Positions 24,039 to 35,489 of a DNA stretch of 64,000 nt are shown piece by piece (position 1 is the stretch's first letter; each line of letters starts with the position of its first letter). A program made the position numbers and the translations under genes. The DNA comes from Choanephora cucurbitarum. Taxonomy: Eukaryota > Mucoromycota > Mucoromycetes > Mucorales > Choanephoraceae. The notes beneath the pieces are model-generated. The model ran no database searches. It was not told where the DNA came from and worked only from the letters and a program-made list of their open reading frames with translations. The stretch spans positions 78,074 to 142,073 of the forward strand of contig JAIWNI010000071.1 of the NCBI GenBank assembly GCA_025331435.1, in the 5' to 3' direction.

Positions 24039-25632
24039 TTTGAAACAGTAAAAGAAAAAGAAAGACACAAAAAGAAGGAAAAAAAATGAATAATCAGAAA
24101 ATAAACCATTTCCGGAATTAGATTACACACTGTGAGAAAAAGATTGTATACTTAAGAAACAAACAATTAGAACCTTAAAGGTGTTCTTTAACCCATAGCG
24201 ACACATATAATAAAGACATTCCAAATGTTACAAGTAGATCGTCATTCTCGTTGGTCAAAGTACCTCTCTTTTTTTTCTTTTGCTTTACTCTTAACCATAA
24301 ACCAAAACTGCTCAATAGAATTGAGCTTGGGAAGATATAGTAGTAAGAGAACACATGTACTCATGTCTTTGGTAGTTAACCGAATACTCCCACTTTGATC
24401 TAAGATGGGCATAGGAAAACATATCCGGATATCAAAATAATGTATCTAGAAACTGTCATGTCCATCAAATAGCGCTCAGAAATGATCGTTAAGTCATTTC
24501 TTCAGGATCACTGATAAATTGCACCTAATTTTTTTGGTTATGCATAGCTCAATAAAGATGTCGAATCTATGAGACAAGGCATTCAATTAGTAACATCACT
24601 ACTAGAGTAGAAGATCAAATTGATATCAATATGACTAAAGTAGTCTTCCTCAAAGAAATCAAGAGGCTGACAGCTGACAGTAAGAATTGATTTTTAGATT
24701 AATACTTGTACTCAAGAATAGTGCAAGTCGTCAATTGGTTATATACAATACATATAATCTTGAAAGAAGGAGATAACTTTTGTCTTTCTGAGTTGACATT
24801 GACAGCCTCATTCGAGACTCCTTCGTGGTACTCGAACTTTCCTTCAAACTCTGATTCTCTCAATCATAAAGACCATAGCATACAGCCTCTGCCTTAGGTC
24901 TCAACTTTCTACTTTTGATTAATGGTGTACTATAATGGCATAATTTAAACAAAGATTATCTTTCTTGATTTTGTGTGGTCACCAATCAATATGAGATGTC
25001 TTTTTATTTTCGATATGTCATGTGTTTTATGGCAAGTTAAAATAATATAAATGCCATATCAATCTATTACTCTGTTAAAAAGTCGAAGTAATCTAATATG
25101 AGGCTTCCGTTCAACTGACACGCAAATTGATTGAGTTGGCTTGATATTGATGCTTGGGCAAAAAAGAAAAGACTTTTTTTTTGCAGTGTTAGGTAGCATA
25201 AAAAAAAAGAAGATGGAAGAGAAAGTCTCAAGACGATCAATAGTACCTCTGTATGAAACAATAAAACCTGTATTCTTCATTCAGTAAGACAAACACATAT
25301 GCCAAAAGACTCTATCTACATCTAGGCTAATTGGTTCAAGAATCTTTGATGTATTCAATTTTTCTCTATAGTACACAACAAACAACTTTGCTTTGTCTTT
25401 TGTCCTATCAGTATTTGGGTGTATGATCCTGCAACCTTTGCTTTTCCACAGGTGCAATTCAATTCTTTCTTCTTTGTGTATGCAGTTAATATTCACTTTC
25501 CGGAAGTGGTGTAGAACAAATTCAAGTAGCATTGCGACAATTCATGAACATGTTTGTGTCTCCTTAATTTTCTTTTTTTTATTATCTTCAAAAAGAAAAG
25601 AGTGTGATTGCGAAAAGAGAGAAAGATAAAGC
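24039..25632. other. Intergenic region with dead transposase
   Basis: About 1.6 kb between the GPAT start and the eL37 stop. It contains a decayed Tc1-type transposase fragment at 24230-24400 and otherwise only short frames of no recognisable family. Confidence 0.55.
24230..24400 (-). pseudogene. Decayed Tc1/mariner-type transposase fragment
   Basis: On the minus strand one frame reads TCVLLLLYLPKLNSIEQFWF followed by MVKSKAKEKK. This matches the conserved C-terminal end of Tc1-type DDE transposases, which have a C-x-x-LPPYSPxLNPIEQFW block followed by a basic V-K-S-K stretch. The usual PPYSP is shortened and in-frame stops occur right after the block and upstream, so it is dead. The rest of the catalytic domain is too eroded to place, though the scrambled sequence up to about 24900 may belong to it. 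A full-length copy elsewhere in the genome could drive the short TIR elements in this window. Confidence 0.6.
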
Positions 25633-26183
25633 TTAAGCAGAGGCGGCAACAACCTTCTTGGCTTGAGTACCTATTATAGAAATCAACTTAGTAAACATGA
25701 AATTCTTTTCGCTAGTTTTTTTTCTTGTTACCTTCACGGAAGCCGTTCTTGAAACGACGTTGAACGTCCTTCAAGTGAGCCATACGACCAGTACCGGTAG
25801 TCTTTCTACGCTTACCCTTTTCGGACCAGTTGACTAAAAAGACAGGTAAACAACCTAGTATATATAAAGAACAAATGCACTTACAAGATCTGGTCTTGGC
25901 GGCGGGGTAACCACATTGAGCACAGGTCTTCTTTTGCTTGTGGAAAGAACGGTTACCACAACGTCTACAGAGAGTGTGGGTCTTGGTGTGGCGTTTACCG
26001 AAGGAGCTAGTACCCTTAGTCTAAATGACAGAAATAAAGATTAATGGCTTTGTCTCATCGACCTGTGAAGTGTATGACATCTTATTGCTATCCAACAATT
26101 GACGCGATTTATTTTATTTTTGATGATTCATCCATCCATCCGTCTATAGTGGGTTCAATAATGATGCGATTGATCCATACCAT
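25633..26183 (-). CDS. RPL37: 60S ribosomal protein eL37
   Basis: Four exons (26183-26181, 26020-25885, 25833-25732, 25670-25633) give 92 residues, the usual length. The start codon is an exon by itself: ATG is followed at once by gtatgg, and the next exon begins [15 protein letters not shown]. The zinc-ribbon cysteines are present as two pairs, [10 protein letters not shown] and [12 protein letters not shown]. The C-terminus is [17 protein letters not shown]. eL37 sits at the subunit's 5.8S/25S rRNA core in the cytosolic large ribosomal subunit. An intron directly after the initiator ATG is common in this gene in other eukaryotes. The ATG choice at 26183 is inferred from splice fit; another ATG|GT upstream cannot be fully excluded. 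Confidence 0.93.
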
Positions 26184-26996
26184 CTTTTAAAGAAGCCGTT
26201 TGGAAAAGGAGGGAAAATAACACTGCAGACGGTAGACTATCCTTTGTGATCATGCACACCCCCTCTCTCTGTCCTGTCCTGTCTCTCGTTTTCATCTTTG
26301 CACTCTCTATTCTTTCTCACTCTCACTCCCCCCCCCCCCCACTTCATTGTGGCGCTAACCTTTGAAAAGAGAGAGAAAAATATAGACTGATCTTACCGGA
26401 ATTGTTTCATTTCGGCCCGGAAATAGCTGCTTTTTTTTCTTGTATCGGAATAGTCCATTTCTTTTTTATTAGAGCGTTTTCTGCATCCAAAGAAAATAAC
26501 TCAATTTTGCATGAAACAGAGCATGCTATCCTAAAAGAAAAAGTATTTATATCATGTTTCGTATCCTTTGGTACGAGCTGTAAGAAGCAACTATTATTGT
26601 TAAGCCGGTCACGAGTGAATTGATGCATGATCTTTTTTTTTGTCTATTTGATTTTGCGTCATCAATCAAGCCCACCTTTCTCTAAGTACCTTAAATACCA
26701 TTATAGCACATTAAATACCACACATTTGAATTAGCTGAAAGCATCGTAGATCTTATTCTTTTAATAAATATTTATATCATATCATACAAGCTTAGGAAAC
26801 ACCCTTTTCTCCCATAATGTATATACAAAAGCATCATATATATCATCTTAACAATGTGCTTGTGTGTTAAATGGGTTAGCATAAGTTTCATAGAATAAAG
26901 GCATGTGTTAAGTTATCATTTATGTTTGCATTGTTGTCTTGATTGTTTTTGACGATGTGTTTGTGAATCTAGATGAGGTCTAAGTTTCTTTTTTCT
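26184..26996. other. Intergenic region upstream of eL37
   Basis: Promoter side of the eL37 gene and 3' side of the HSF-type gene. It holds CT-rich stretches with a run of 13 C at 26328-26340, and AT-rich sequence from about 26700. No gene is recognised. Confidence 0.5.
26328..26340. repeat. Poly-C homopolymer
   Basis: Thirteen C in a row ending a CT-rich tract upstream of eL37. It is notable because other homopolymers in this window are nearly all A or T. Confidence 0.95.
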
Positions 26997-28521
26997 TTAA
27001 ATAAGCATTCGACATTCACCTTCGACTGGATTAAGCATATGGGATTGCTTTCCAAAACTCATCATGGACGAACGTGTCTTATTTTCTTCAGAATCTAAAG
27101 ATATCAGATCACATGTGAGCCGAATGATACCGTTTGTATATACAAGCCTACTTGGATCATATGGTTGATAAGAAGCAAGAGAAGAATTGGATGAGGTAGA
27201 TGATGGCTTTCTTTCAAAAGATACAGGCAATTCTATATCACTGCTGTTGCCATTATTGTTTGAAGGCTTCTTGATTTCCAATGATTCTACTCTCGAGAGA
27301 CCTATTGGGAAAACACATGCAAAAAAAGGGAGGGAGTGGAGATAGAGGGATAGAGGGAAGGGGAAAAGAATGTATATTGGTGATAATGGTTGAGTCATTA
27401 AGTATATTCTACTTGTTCTTTTTTCAAGATCATTAATTACTATTAGAAACTAGGCAACGTGATAGTACCATCGTTAAGATTATCTGAATAATTATAATAC
27501 GGTTGCTGTTGTAGGGAGTCGAGTGACGGGAGCTTTCTATAGGTGTGGCTTGAATTGTTCTGCGAAGTAAAAGTGATAGTAGTGCCAGATGATGTACTTG
27601 AATGAGATGTTGTTCTTGCGGATGTTGGTTCATTCTTTAAGGCGTAGGGTGGAGCATTAGAAACATTTGGAGACCAATTGGTGTTGGTATCACTTTGCTT
27701 GTACATGTCGTTACTAATCTTATTCATGTTCTGACTCTCTTTGAGTTTTGATACTTGTATTCGAAGGTTTTCAGCTTATTGGTGATAGAAAGAGGAGAGT
27801 GAGGGGAAGAGCAATTAAGTGTTACAACAATTGTACTTGAGATGCAATTATGTTTCATTGTTAACTTACCACTTAATAGTTCCTGCTTATTACTACTGTT
27901 AGCATTTCCACAAGCACACACTAAGCATGGATAAAGATAGAAACAGGAAAGTTATTAGTCCACAGAAAAAAAAGAGGTAGCATGTTTTCTTTTTACCATT
28001 TGATTTAGAAGATGAAGATACGACATCAACTAAATCTTGCATTGCCTAATTAAGAAAAATGCTCAATACGTTGGCATTCTCTTTTTTTGAATGTAACCAA
28101 GATATCAGCTTACATTTTGCTGTTTGGAGACTACCATTCTTAAATGAACAACCTCGCTAAAAAGTTGCTCACAAGATCTGGTAACACCTAGCAGGTGTTC
28201 TTCAATTCTCAAGATATGCTTAATGACTGGGTCATTTACATCTCGATTTTGGTTAGCATTATCTATGGAATGTGTGTAATCATTGCTTGAGTTGAATGAA
28301 TGAGGCTCTTGGTCTGAATTGCCTTGGTAGTTTTGCCCCTGACGATCTTTTCTTTCTGAGTCGTTTTGAAACTCATCCTTTCGCTGTTGCTGCTGTTCTT
28401 GTTGTTGCTGTTGCTGTTGCTGCTGCTGTTGTTGCTGTTGCTGTTGTTGCTGTTGTTGCTGTTGCTGTTGCTGCTGCTGTTGTTGCTGTTGTTGCTGTTC
28501 TTGTTGTTGCTGTTGCTGTTC

Positions 28522-28554
<33 letters not shown>

Positions 28555-28575
28555 TCGTTGTTGTCGTTGTTGTCG

Positions 28576-28627
<52 letters not shown>

Positions 28628-29373
28628 CCTAAATTTACTTTTTGGTTTTGAACTTGCTGCCAGTGTGCTTGATTTACTTTTGCACTCTTTCGCTTAATGT
28701 TCTGTAAATCGTCAACGCCACCTCTTCGGAAGTTAGGGTGCTTGAATTCCCAAGTTTGGTTCTCATTAGTGAGATTAGAATGAATCAAGTCATTTACTTT
28801 GTGGAATCCATACACTACAGATAAAAGTTTAGGTTAAGAAACATCTTGTATAGTTTATAATTGAATTCTTTTTTTTTCTTTACTATTCAATTGCCTCACA
28901 AAACTCTGCCAATTGTTGTGTTTGAAATACTGAGGCAAGACAGTCTTTGAGAATGTAGTCGGGTTAGATACACTGAAAAGATCGCCTACGGCTGACCAAG
29001 ATATCAATTTAGAGGATTCAGGGTCTTCCAGCATTCTAAGGAAATGCTTGAGAAAGGCTTTATCATATTGATTCATATTCGTATATTTACTTGTAGAGTT
29101 TGTTGACGAAAGCAGCTTGCGTTTTTGGGTTATTTGAAATAGTTGCAGTAGATGATCTAACAACGCTTGTATCATCGTTCGCAATAGGTCGTTCAGTATC
29201 ACTGCCACTGCTACTGTTACTGCTGTTATTATTGCTTAGTTTCAATCTATCCAACAAGAGGTGTTAAGATAACAAGAAAATCATGGCTGGCTGAAATAAA
29301 CCTTTTGAATCGTTGATCATTTCTGCTTTCCCCACTACTAGACGAACTTGACCGACTTGAACTTTTGGCCATA
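26997..29373 (-). CDS. HSF-type transcription factor with long polyQ
   Basis: Exons 29373-29302, 29246-29101, 29035-28884, 28814-28114, 28045-27997, 27920-27870, 27774-27469 and 27301-26997 join in frame to about 593 residues. A Ser-rich start is followed by a full HSF DNA-binding domain: AAFVNKLYKMLEDPESSKLI, SWSAVGDLFSV, FSKTVLPQYFKHNNWQSFVR and QLNMYGFHKVND. Then comes about 80 residues of nearly pure Gln, a predicted coiled coil (HILRIEEHLLGVTRSCEQLF) and a second one near KLKESQNM. The form QLNMYGFHKVND is like the Hsf1/Mga1/Sfl1 group; no response-regulator domain follows, so it is not a full Skn7. It would bind nGAAn-type elements as a multimer. If the last 167-bp intron is retained, the protein stops at 27443 (500 residues). 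Confidence 0.85.
28382..28626. repeat. CAG/CAA trinucleotide tract coding for polyglutamine
   Basis: About 245 bp of mixed CAA and CAG codons (read on the minus strand) within exon 4 of the HSF-type gene. It is interrupted by a few Glu codons and by a regular Arg-Gln-Gln series near one end, where a pure CAA run also sits. Codon mixing suggests selection for Gln rather than simple recent slippage in most of it; the pure CAA part may vary in length. Confidence 0.95.
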
Positions 29374-32086
29374 TTGTGTTGATTGTTCAAAGTTCTATTT
29401 TTGTAAACTATTTCGATCTTTTTCTATTAAAATAGATTTTGCTTAAGCAGAAAAAAGAAAAGAAAAAGTTTAAAAAAAAAGGTTGGCGTTTTCTTTTAGA
29501 AAAAAAAAAGGGGGGGTGAGGGAATAGAATTTCAAGTATATAAGAAAAATAGTTTAAAAAAACCGATTTTTTATAAAATGGTATTAGACAGGAAAAGATA
29601 AAACGAATAAATAGGGAAAAGAAAATGAGTGCTAGAAAGGCTAGTTGGTTGAATTGAAACTGTGCTTAATGATCTCTGAATTTAGTATGACATCACCCTC
29701 TTTTCCAACGCGTTGGGTGATGGCGACTATTATGGAATAGTAGTTTGACAAAAAGGAGGATGTTTGTGGATATAAAAATCGAGTATTTTGTTAAGAAAGT
29801 CGCATAGAACACTTGTGTAACAGTGCAGCAAGCATTTCTATTCGAATTTGTTTGTTATTCTGCCTTGCAAAAACAACGCCCAGTTTAAAAAAGATACAGA
29901 ATGCTTTGTTGTTTATTTTAGAAGATTTCCATACCATTCAGAAAAGAGTATTTATGTGTCTATATTTTTATGGTAGTTGTCGATTTTTGCCTTTTAAAAA
30001 TAAGGACATTTTACAGAGAAGGCTAATTTAACACAAAAAAAATGCGACTTTTTTTTTTTGGGTTAAATGCAACACAAAAAAAACTTTCTCGATCTTTTTG
30101 AAAAAATAAAAAAAGAAAAGACCTGATACGCCGAATTTCATAATGCTAAAAAGGAGAGTCAAGTTCTCATTTAATTATTTTACATCATAAACTACATATC
30201 ATCGATAAACAGAATACATGATTCTTTTTTTTTATCGCTTAGAAATGCGACGCAGATAACAACACGCTTCATCGCTGTTTCTTTGATTTATCTAATCGAA
30301 AAGAATAGAAGCAGATAATACTGATTACTTAATAGGCTATCATCTTGCAGCGAATAGTTTCTCCTTTAGTTTAAAAAAAGGATCTTGGCCCAAATAAAAA
30401 AAAAAGTCAGCATGTGGGTAACTCAAAAAAAAAGATCGATTTTTTTTTTCATTATTTCTTTATAAATACATACAAATGACTTTCCTTTAAAAGAAATTTA
30501 TCACTTTTTAGTATCCCTACTCATAGTAATTTACGCGTCAAATAAAATAGAGAAACAATCAAATAAAAGGAAAGAGGGAAATGACAAGAGGTGATGATTA
30601 TAATTTGATCCTCAGAGCCAGCAAATGGGTATCTTTATCTATTTTAGGCAAATCATCCATATTTCTATAAAAAAATTTTTTGACATAAAGTTTCTTTGCT
30701 CCTAGATTGTTCTCGCTCTGAAAAGAAACAATTCTTTCCTTTTTTTGTATTCCGTCGCGTTTTCCTAACAATAAGCAGAACCTTAAAAAAGAAAAGGTAG
30801 ACGGAAGGGTACATATTTAGAAGTGTTCTGTGGGTCAGCCAGCATACTTGGCTGGGCATTTAGTCCTCCTACAGAATCTGGTTCCGCAAATTATTTAATT
30901 CCCCCTTATTTTTGATTTTGACATTCCGATAAACCTAAGAAAGAAAAAAGCTGATTTTCCAAAGTAAAGCCCTCATGCTTGATTCCTTCTTCTTTCCCTC
31001 GAAAGGAATTCAAACGATAACATCTTAAGCTAATACGAAAAAGTTCATTCATAAGGGAGTGGAACTGATTAGTAATTTTGCATACATAGAGTACAAAGCT
31101 CTTTCATAGAAAAAAAAAAGAAGGTTTATACGTCATACGGAATTTATAGGAAAAAGGAAAGTCTTTTTGTTGTGTTCTTTTTGCTTATGCACGGATTTAT
31201 TTCTTTATGAAAATAAGCTTATTTAGAGTTGATATGTGTTTATGTCTTGTAACTTCAGTAGTCTTATGAGAACATCTTTTTTTTACATATGTTTGATCTG
31301 TTATGATTCAGAGTAGCTTCAGTTATTTGTAGAGGCTTCTCATTGCTTAGATCAAAAAGGTGAAGCTTATTTTTGTTTTTACCCTCTCTCTCTTTCTCTT
31401 AGACACTTTTCGGTTTAAAAACGTGGGTAACGTAGTAAAACGAAGGTACACATAAGCACTGAAATAGAGACTTAATAACCAAAACATCTCGTGGACAAGC
31501 ATGTCATAATGCACTCAACTGTACGACCTAAATCAAAGAACAATGCACTATCTATGCGCTATATATCTAAGCTCTCGGTCAAGCCTGAATTAGAGACTAG
31601 CATTATATGGCAGATATAAAAATAAAAGCTGCTTACTGTCATGTTAGATGGTGCCTTATTTTGTCTATAAATGATATACTCATTGTCCATTCGTGTCACG
31701 TAGCTCATGTGTTATTAATGAAGGTTTCTGGAGTAAGGAAGATAAAAAGTGTCAATATGATAAGATAATGCTACCCTTACTTTTCGTCTTTCCCTTTGAA
31801 AGTAATCTATTTCACAATGTCCTGTTTTGCTCGAGATTCTATTTACAGCATATTGTATTCGAGTAACTGGAGTCTTCTCGTTTCCTTTCTGCCATTTCTC
31901 TCTGAAGGCTATGATGCTTAGAAAAGGAACCTAAAAAAAGAGACGTTTGACTGAAACACACTGTGACTTGCAAAAAGGAATTGATGTTCAAAGAAAATGC
32001 CAGAAGCATTGTACAAATTTAAAAAAGAAACGTTCAAATCACTGCTTTTTTAACATTCTTCTTTTTTTTACTTCTTACTGAATCAC
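29374..32086. other. Long AT-rich divergent intergenic region
   Basis: About 2.7 kb between the divergent HSF-type gene and DnaJ gene. It is dense with A and T runs. No gene, transposon or RNA is recognised. Because a heat-shock-type regulator and a chaperone gene diverge from it, heat-shock elements would be expected, but I did not find a clear run of three nGAAn units. Confidence 0.45.
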
Positions 32087-33082
32087 ATGTCTAAAAAGAA
32101 TTATTATGAAATGCTTGGTATCACTAAAGATGCCACTGAAAACGATATCAAAAAAGCCTATCGTAAACTAGGTAAAGAATGCTGTGTTGCATAAAACCTT
32201 ATTTTGTATCTAATTTCTAAAGTATAAATTTGTCAAATAGCTTTGAAGTACCACCCAGATCGTAATAAGGATCCTAATGCCAAACAACGCTTTCAGCAAA
32301 TTAGTGAAGCATTCGAAGTGTTGAGCAACCCACAAAAGAGACGAGACTATGATACTGAAAGACCATGGTCGGCCAATCAACATGACTTTCCCTTTTTTGC
32401 AGAAGATTTGTTTGCCAAATTTTTCTCATCCACTTCGCCTGGTTATTCTTCTGCAAGCGATGAAGATGATTCTTTCTTAAACGACCATTTCTATCGAGGA
32501 CCTCATTCGTTCTATCAGACCCCACCATCTCCACCCCTAACCAGTAAGAAGCCTCAATCAGTGAAACGGCCTCTTCATGTCTCTCTCGACGATCTCTATA
32601 AAGGTACCACCAAGCGTCTTAAGGTCACACGCACCTTGAACAATCAAACAACAGATAAAATCCTGACAGTGGACGTGAAACCAGGATCTAAATCAGGCTC
32701 AAAGATTCGCTTTCCAGGTGAAGGCGATACATTGCCCTCAGGTACACAACAAGATATCGAATTTGAAATACAAGAAAAGCCTCATCCTGTCTACACGCGC
32801 CAAGGAGACAATCTCTGTATCACCATGAAAATCACACTTCTAGAAGCATTGACTGGCTTTAGAAAGACGATCTTAAAATTGGATGGGACAACAACCGTTA
32901 TTACTTCAGATGGGTCACGTATCTTTCAAACGGGCGACGAAGATATTCTTATTGGTGAAGGAATGCCTAAAGAGGATCAATTAGGGGAAAAAGGTGATCT
33001 CATCATTCGTTATCAAGTAGAATTTCCCCAGAAGCTAAATTCCAAACAACGCCAGTATCTTCAAAAAGCACTTGTTGCTTAA
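32087..33082 (+). CDS. Type II DnaJ/Hsp40 co-chaperone (Sis1/DNAJB-like)
   Basis: Two exons (32087-32171, 32241-33082) give 308 residues. The J domain covers residues 4-70: [20 protein letters not shown], with HPD at 33-35 and NPQKRRDYD at its end. A short, Phe- and Ser-rich linker (no clear Gly/Phe run) leads to the two C-terminal beta-barrels: [51 protein letters not shown] and a C-terminal dimer helix [13 protein letters not shown]. There is no zinc-finger domain, so it is type II. It delivers clients to Hsp70 and stimulates its ATPase, in the cytosol or nucleus. The intron is inside the J domain just before LKYHPD. Confidence 0.92.
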
Positions 33083-33420
33083 ACTCCATTTGTATTATTA
33101 TAATCTCCTTTTTTTTCTGTATATACGATTGTAAATCTGGTTTTGTATTTATGCTGTTTGATATATAGCTTGCACCACACCGTGAGCAGGGAACTGATCA
33201 ATATGTGGTTTAGTAATGGTAATAAAGCAAAGTCTATGGATTAGAGATGGTTCTGTGATGATTTCAGAGAACAACTCCCGTAGCAACAAACTAAAACTAG
33301 CTCACGTCAAAAAAGCTGTCTCAATAACAAGTAGATAAGAAGATTCTGTTACGTCCAGGTTTTTTTTTTTGCATAGAGTAAGATAAAAGATAAGTTGCTG
33401 TTCTGTTTGAAAAGAGAGTC

Positions 33421-34312
33421 ATTAAACATCACCACCCCGGTTACCTTATTTAGTAATTTCCATCACCACCTCAAATGTCGATTTTGAGCATTTTTTCAAA
33501 TGTACCAGGCAAAGAAAAAAATTTGGCTTTTTTTTTACAACTCATCACCACCTCCAAGTTGATTTCCTATGAATCGAAAAAAAAAGTTTTTGTTTTTTCT
33601 CTAAGTCTTTGGGCCATCACCTTCTCATCCATTTTCAACTTTTTTTTTTTGCATTTTCTTCTTCTAAGTCCTTAGATATGTTCCATTTCTGTGTGCTTTT
33701 CTTAGACTGTTCTTCGTCTATTTCCGATATATATTCATTTTAGAACAAATGCTTAAAAGATGCCTTAAAAATGTTTTTATTCGAACTTTTCGAAAGTGGC
33801 AAATTAAACTTCTCATCTTGAAAATGCAGATTTAGTTAAGCGCCTCTATTTATGAAATCCACATACATGGAATAATTATGTTCCAAGCACTGAAAAGGTT
33901 GAAATATATTTTAAGAGGAATACTCATGGATTTTTTTTACAAAGTTCAAATGATCTTAAAATTTCAAATTGGGAATATAGAAAGAAAAGTCAACTTTTTC
34001 AAAAGGCACATAGAACGAAGAACAGTCTAAGAAAAGCACACAGAAATGGAACATATCTAAGGACTTAGAAGAAGAAAATGCAAAAAAAAAAAGTTGAAAA
34101 TGGATGAGAAGGTGATGGCCCAAAGACTTAGAGAAAAAACAAAAACTTTTTTTTTCGATTCATAGGAAATCAACTTGGAGGTGGTGATGAGTTGTAAAAA
34201 AAAAAGCCAAATTTTTTTCTTTGCCTGGTACATTTGAAAAAATGCTCAAAATCGACATTTGAGGTGGTGATGGAAATTACTAAATAAGGTAACCGGGGTG
34301 GTGATGTTTAAT
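33421..34312. mobile_element. Large inverted-repeat (foldback) element flanked by TTAA
   Basis: Left arm 33421-33716 and right arm 34016-34312 are reverse complements over about 296 bp; by eye they differ only in the length of T/A homopolymers. The 299-bp spacer (33717-34015) is unrelated, AT-rich and has no open frame. Each arm carries the motif CATCACCACC three times (left arm: 33427, 33461, 33543) plus a partial fourth (33615). TTAA lies at both ends (33422-33425 and 34308-34311), which would be the target duplication of a piggyBac-type element, although being palindromic it could also be part of the arms. No transposase is encoded. Near identity of the arms implies recent origin or ongoing conversion. 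A transcript across it would form a very long hairpin. Confidence 0.85.
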
Positions 34313-34804
34313 TTTTTAGTTTGAGAAAGAGAAAAGGTGGTGTAAAGCAAAAGCTTTTGTTTGTCTTATAAATTTGCACATGCAAAATGAAAAGGCTGTG
34401 CATGGTGTTGAAGTAAAAAACGATCCACGTTTTTCATGATTATTGATTGCTGCTCGAAATGGTTATTACTTGCTTGTCGTACCTACAACTAGCCTTAGCA
34501 TGAAAATATTAGAGTCAAGCAGTGAATCATTTTGTAATTTCCAACTTCTTGTTCACTATCTTCAGGCCCATATTCTGCATAAAAATAATCAGAAGATGTA
34601 TTTTTTCTTCTTTATAAGAAGTAAAGCAATTCAGAGAGAAGTATAAGCGTAGATTGTATGAGAACAAGAGCTGTTTATCAATATAATGAAGCCTGCAAAA
34701 TACATCTGAATAATCATCAAAAACTATTTAGAGCATTCCAATAAGCTTTGAGCTACATGAGGATTCGTAAATACGATGTTGAAAAGTTTACTTAACTGGG
34801 TAAA

Positions 34805-34907
34805 GACAACAGTTACTTTGATTAAGAGTGTTCGTGTTCTTGAGAAACACATTCTTATATTGAGCATACTCTCAAATCAAAGACTCCTAAGTTGAACGAC
34901 TACTATA
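34805..34907. mobile_element. Short TIR element (MITE), copy 2, internally deleted
   Basis: About 103 bp. The left end CAACAGTTACTTTGATTAAG is continued by AGTGT, and the right end, reversed, reads TATAGTAGTCGTTCAACTTA; both resemble the ends of copy 1. Between them is TTCTTGAGAAACACATTCTT and ATTGAGCATACTCTCAAATC, which match the left half of copy 1; the right half is missing. The ends are more diverged than those of copies 1 and 3, so this is an old copy. Confidence 0.7.
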
Positions 34908-35489
34908 TCATCTCCAGTTATATGACACAAATACAACACTCAATCCTACAAAACTCAAGTTGCTGCTACTGGCGCAATCTCTTAAAGTTACTTACTGATT
35001 CATTCATAGCAGCGGTATCTGACTTATCGATCATTGATAAAGAATTACTAAGTATTCCCGAAGCATTTAAAGCCAATTCTAGAGATTGGATTTTCGAAAT
35101 GGTAGTTATGCTTTTCAACAGAGTCTGTATCATACTAAAGCTGTCCCAGAAGGTCAAGAAGTATGAGCAGTGGAGGCAGCTTTCTCTTAATACTCTCTAA
35201 AAACAGCCACAACCCCTGAGGATGCTATAGCTTTATACAATGCGTATCAAGAACATAAGTATACATCAAGAAACGTTTAATGTACATGCAAGTATCGTAT
35301 ATTGATTTTCGGGGACACTAATTCTGGTTATTGTATATTTTGCAACCAGCAGTAATACTCATTGAATAGAAACTACATTTGAAAAGTGGTTTATGAAATG
35401 CGAAACGAACTATATATAAATACTTTTTTTCTCTCAACTTCTCAAGTAGAAGACTAAAGAACGTATAGCTTGTAACTAAAGTGGGAGCT

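Noticed and set aside
28366..28697. Plus-strand frames of long Leu or Val/Ala runs
   Set aside because: They are antisense shadows of the polyglutamine tract in the HSF-type gene on the minus strand.
29035..29092. Minus-strand reading MNQYDKAFLKHFLR ahead of the HSF domain
   Set aside because: It is read-through of an intron; splicing gives the conserved FVNKLYKMLEDPE instead.
29374..32086. Heat-shock elements shared by the HSF-type and DnaJ genes
   Set aside because: Scattered GAA and TTC triplets occur but no clear run of three correctly spaced alternating units was found.
33475..33675. 66-codon plus-strand frame
   Set aside because: It lies wholly inside one arm of the inverted repeat, is low-complexity and hydrophobic, and has no start context or motif.
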